This document shows positions 62,889 to 64,000 of a DNA stretch of 64,000 bases, in pieces. Both the position numbers and the translations under genes were made by a program. Where the stretch lies: contig JASGIT010000001.1 of NCBI GenBank assembly GCA_047601665.1, positions 248,001-312,000 of the forward strand, given 5' to 3'. The notes under the pieces were generated by a model. That model did no database searches, had not been told where the DNA came from, and saw nothing but the letters and a program-made list of their open reading frames with translations. How positions within the stretch are numbered: position 1 is the first letter of the stretch; every line of letters begins with the position of its first letter. This DNA comes from JASGIT01 sp047601665 (GTDB taxonomy: Bacteria; Pseudomonadota; Gammaproteobacteria; Burkholderiales; Burkholderiaceae_C).

Positions 62889-64000
62889 GCAGCACATGGT
62901 CCGCTTCGACGCGCAGCTCGCGCGCCAGTTGCTCGGCCAGTTGCATACGGCGCAGCACCCAGGGAGCGAGGTCGCGCTCGTCCAGCGGCGCCGGCGGTTC
63001 GGCGGGCAGCGCGTCGGGGGCGATTTCCGTGGTGTCGGCGGGCGCCTGTGCGCCGGTCAGCGTGGCTTCGATGCGCGCCACGGCGGCCTGCATGGGGGCT
63101 TGCAGCGGCTCGGACTGGAGCCGCCCGCGGCGCAGCAGCAGCATGGTCTTGACGGCGGTCAGCTGGGCCAGCAGGCGATAGCAGTGGGCCTGCATACGCT
63201 GCAGCGGCAGGAGCGGCGGGCGCACGGCGCGGGGCTCTTTCCAGGCGCGCTCAGTGGCCTGCACCAGGGCGGTCAGGCTGTCGTAGGCCTCGCGCCGCGC
63301 CAGGCGCCAGGCGAGTTCGGGCGTGTTGTCCACGGCCTGCAGTTGGGCCAGGCCCAGCGCCTCGCGCGCATGGCGGGCCTGGGCCAGCAGGGTGCGCGCC
63401 ACCAGGGCGGGAATCTGGTGCTTTTCCCACGACGGCAGCACGTAGGCGAAGGCCCAGGCGATGGCCGCGCCGATCAGCGTGTCGGCCAGCCGCTCGGCCA
63501 GCGCGAAGCTGGGGTTCACGCCCGCGTTGAGCAGGTGGGCCTGCACCAGCCCCAGCACCGTGGCCGCCATGGCGGTGATGACGTAGCGCCGCAGCGCGAA
63601 GCCGTGCGCCAGGGCCTGCGCCAGCGTGAGGCACAGCAGCAGCGCCGCCAGCGACAGGTGCGCCGCCAGCAGCCCCGTGGCCAGCACGCAGCCCACCATG
63701 GTGCCGAGCACGCGGGCGTTGCGCCGCTCCAGCGTCTGCGCGAGGTTGCCGCGCAGCACCACCACGATGGTGAGCAGCACCCAGTAGTCGTGCGTGCCCC
63801 AGGGCATGGCATAGGCCACCACGTAGCCCGAGGCCACCGCGAGCGTGGCGCGCAGCGCGTGGCGCAGCGGGGCGTTGCGCCAGCTCCACATGCCCAGGAA
63901 GGGCTGCCAGTTCCAGCCCGTGGGGCTGACGAACATCTGCCAGTTGGCGCGCACCACGGCCAGGTCGGGCGCGGCCTCGTTGCGCGCCAGGGCGACGAGG
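62881..64000 (-). CDS. FUSC-family membrane protein, partial
   Basis: The 3' part of a gene whose 5' end lies beyond the window; the frame stays open to base 64000. The visible ~370 residues contain the C-terminal FUSC/YccS-like membrane module (LAVASGYVVAYAMPWGTHDYWVLLTIVVVLRGNLAQTLERRNARVLGT, six hydrophobic segments) and a soluble tail of helices. Relatives are aromatic-acid efflux (AaeB) and YccS-type transporters. The last codons and stop lie in a copy of the dispersed repeat. Confidence 0.85.
   Translation of the reverse strand, partial: LVALARNEAAPDLAVVRANWQMFVSPTGWNWQPFLGMWSWRNAPLRHALRATLAVASGYVVAYAMPWGTHDYWVLLTIVVVLRGNLAQTLERRNARVLGTMVGCVLATGLLAAHLSLAALLLCLTLAQALAHGFALRRYVITAMAATVLGLVQAHLLNAGVNPSFALAERLADTLIGAAIAWAFAYVLPSWEKHQIPALVARTLLAQARHAREALGLAQLQAVDNTPELAWRLARREAYDSLTALVQATERAWKEPRAVRPPLLPLQRMQAHCYRLLAQLTAVKTMLLLRRGRLQSEPLQAPMQAAVARIEATLTGAQAPADTTEIAPDALPAEPPAPLDERDLAPWVLRRMQLAEQLARELRVEADHVLRK

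Noticed and set aside
57330..63152. Open frame of 1940 codons across seven genes
   Set aside because: It overlaps seven well-supported genes in both orientations; only the absence of stops in high-GC DNA keeps it open.

Overview
The window is high-GC chromosomal DNA that reads as a betaproteobacterium of the order Burkholderiales, most likely the family Comamonadaceae (Acidovorax/Alicycliphilus-like). This rests on the gene content, on LexA and TetR sites of betaproteobacterial type, and on at least seven copies of a ~55 bp dispersed repeat that I associate with this family. The taxonomic call is an inference; there is no rRNA or tRNA gene in the window.

Layout. 1-1368: end of a protocatechuate (beta-ketoadipate) operon, pcaC and pcaD, split by a 275 bp MITE-like element whose right end supplies the ribosome binding site and start codon of pcaD. 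1492-3677: a radical SAM protein plus DUF4130 protein pair directly behind a perfect LexA box. 3726-14449: housekeeping and signalling genes (purL, map, glnD, a diguanylate cyclase, an isochorismatase-family hydrolase, a GlxA-type regulator). 14523-26781: a tightly coupled six-gene minus-strand operon built around a 2075-residue MofA/MnxG-like multicopper oxidase, with a beta-propeller protein, a Sco-type copper chaperone, a cytochrome c/periplasmic-binding-protein fusion and two unrecognised proteins. 26989-34956: an RND efflux operon, a hydrolase-fold protein lacking its catalytic Ser and His, and a LysR regulator. 34992-38208: an alpha/beta hydrolase, a Tyr/Pro repeat protein and glnS. 38233-42806: a TetR-controlled set (MFS exporter, thioesterase, TetR, old yellow enzyme, NAD(P)-binding protein) with the same 22 bp operator in front of both outward transcription units. 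42916-48988: a cold-shock/excalibur fusion, an orphan MntA-type nucleotidyltransferase, katG, an M23 peptidase, a META/DUF4377 lipoprotein, a pseudouridine synthase and a thermonuclease-like protein.

From about 49,100 to 55,620 the DNA turns visibly AT-rich and codon use changes, which suggests transferred DNA. This island holds a divergently transcribed GlxA-type regulator and a seven-gene unit: an ALDH-like protein, a TPP enzyme, a YqcI/YcgG-family protein (related to the heme-dependent N-hydroxylase GntA), two small cupins and an EamA exporter. I read it as an uncharacterised small-molecule biosynthesis and export cluster. It and the giant multicopper oxidase operon are the best candidates for a new system.

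After the island (55,653-64,000) ordinary high-GC genes resume: two MFS transporters, an RluA/TruC-type pseudouridine synthase, a TIGR00266/AIM24 protein, a GGDEF-EAL protein, the ribosome-assembly GTPase YlqF/RbgA, a small membrane protein and a FUSC-family membrane protein that runs off the end.
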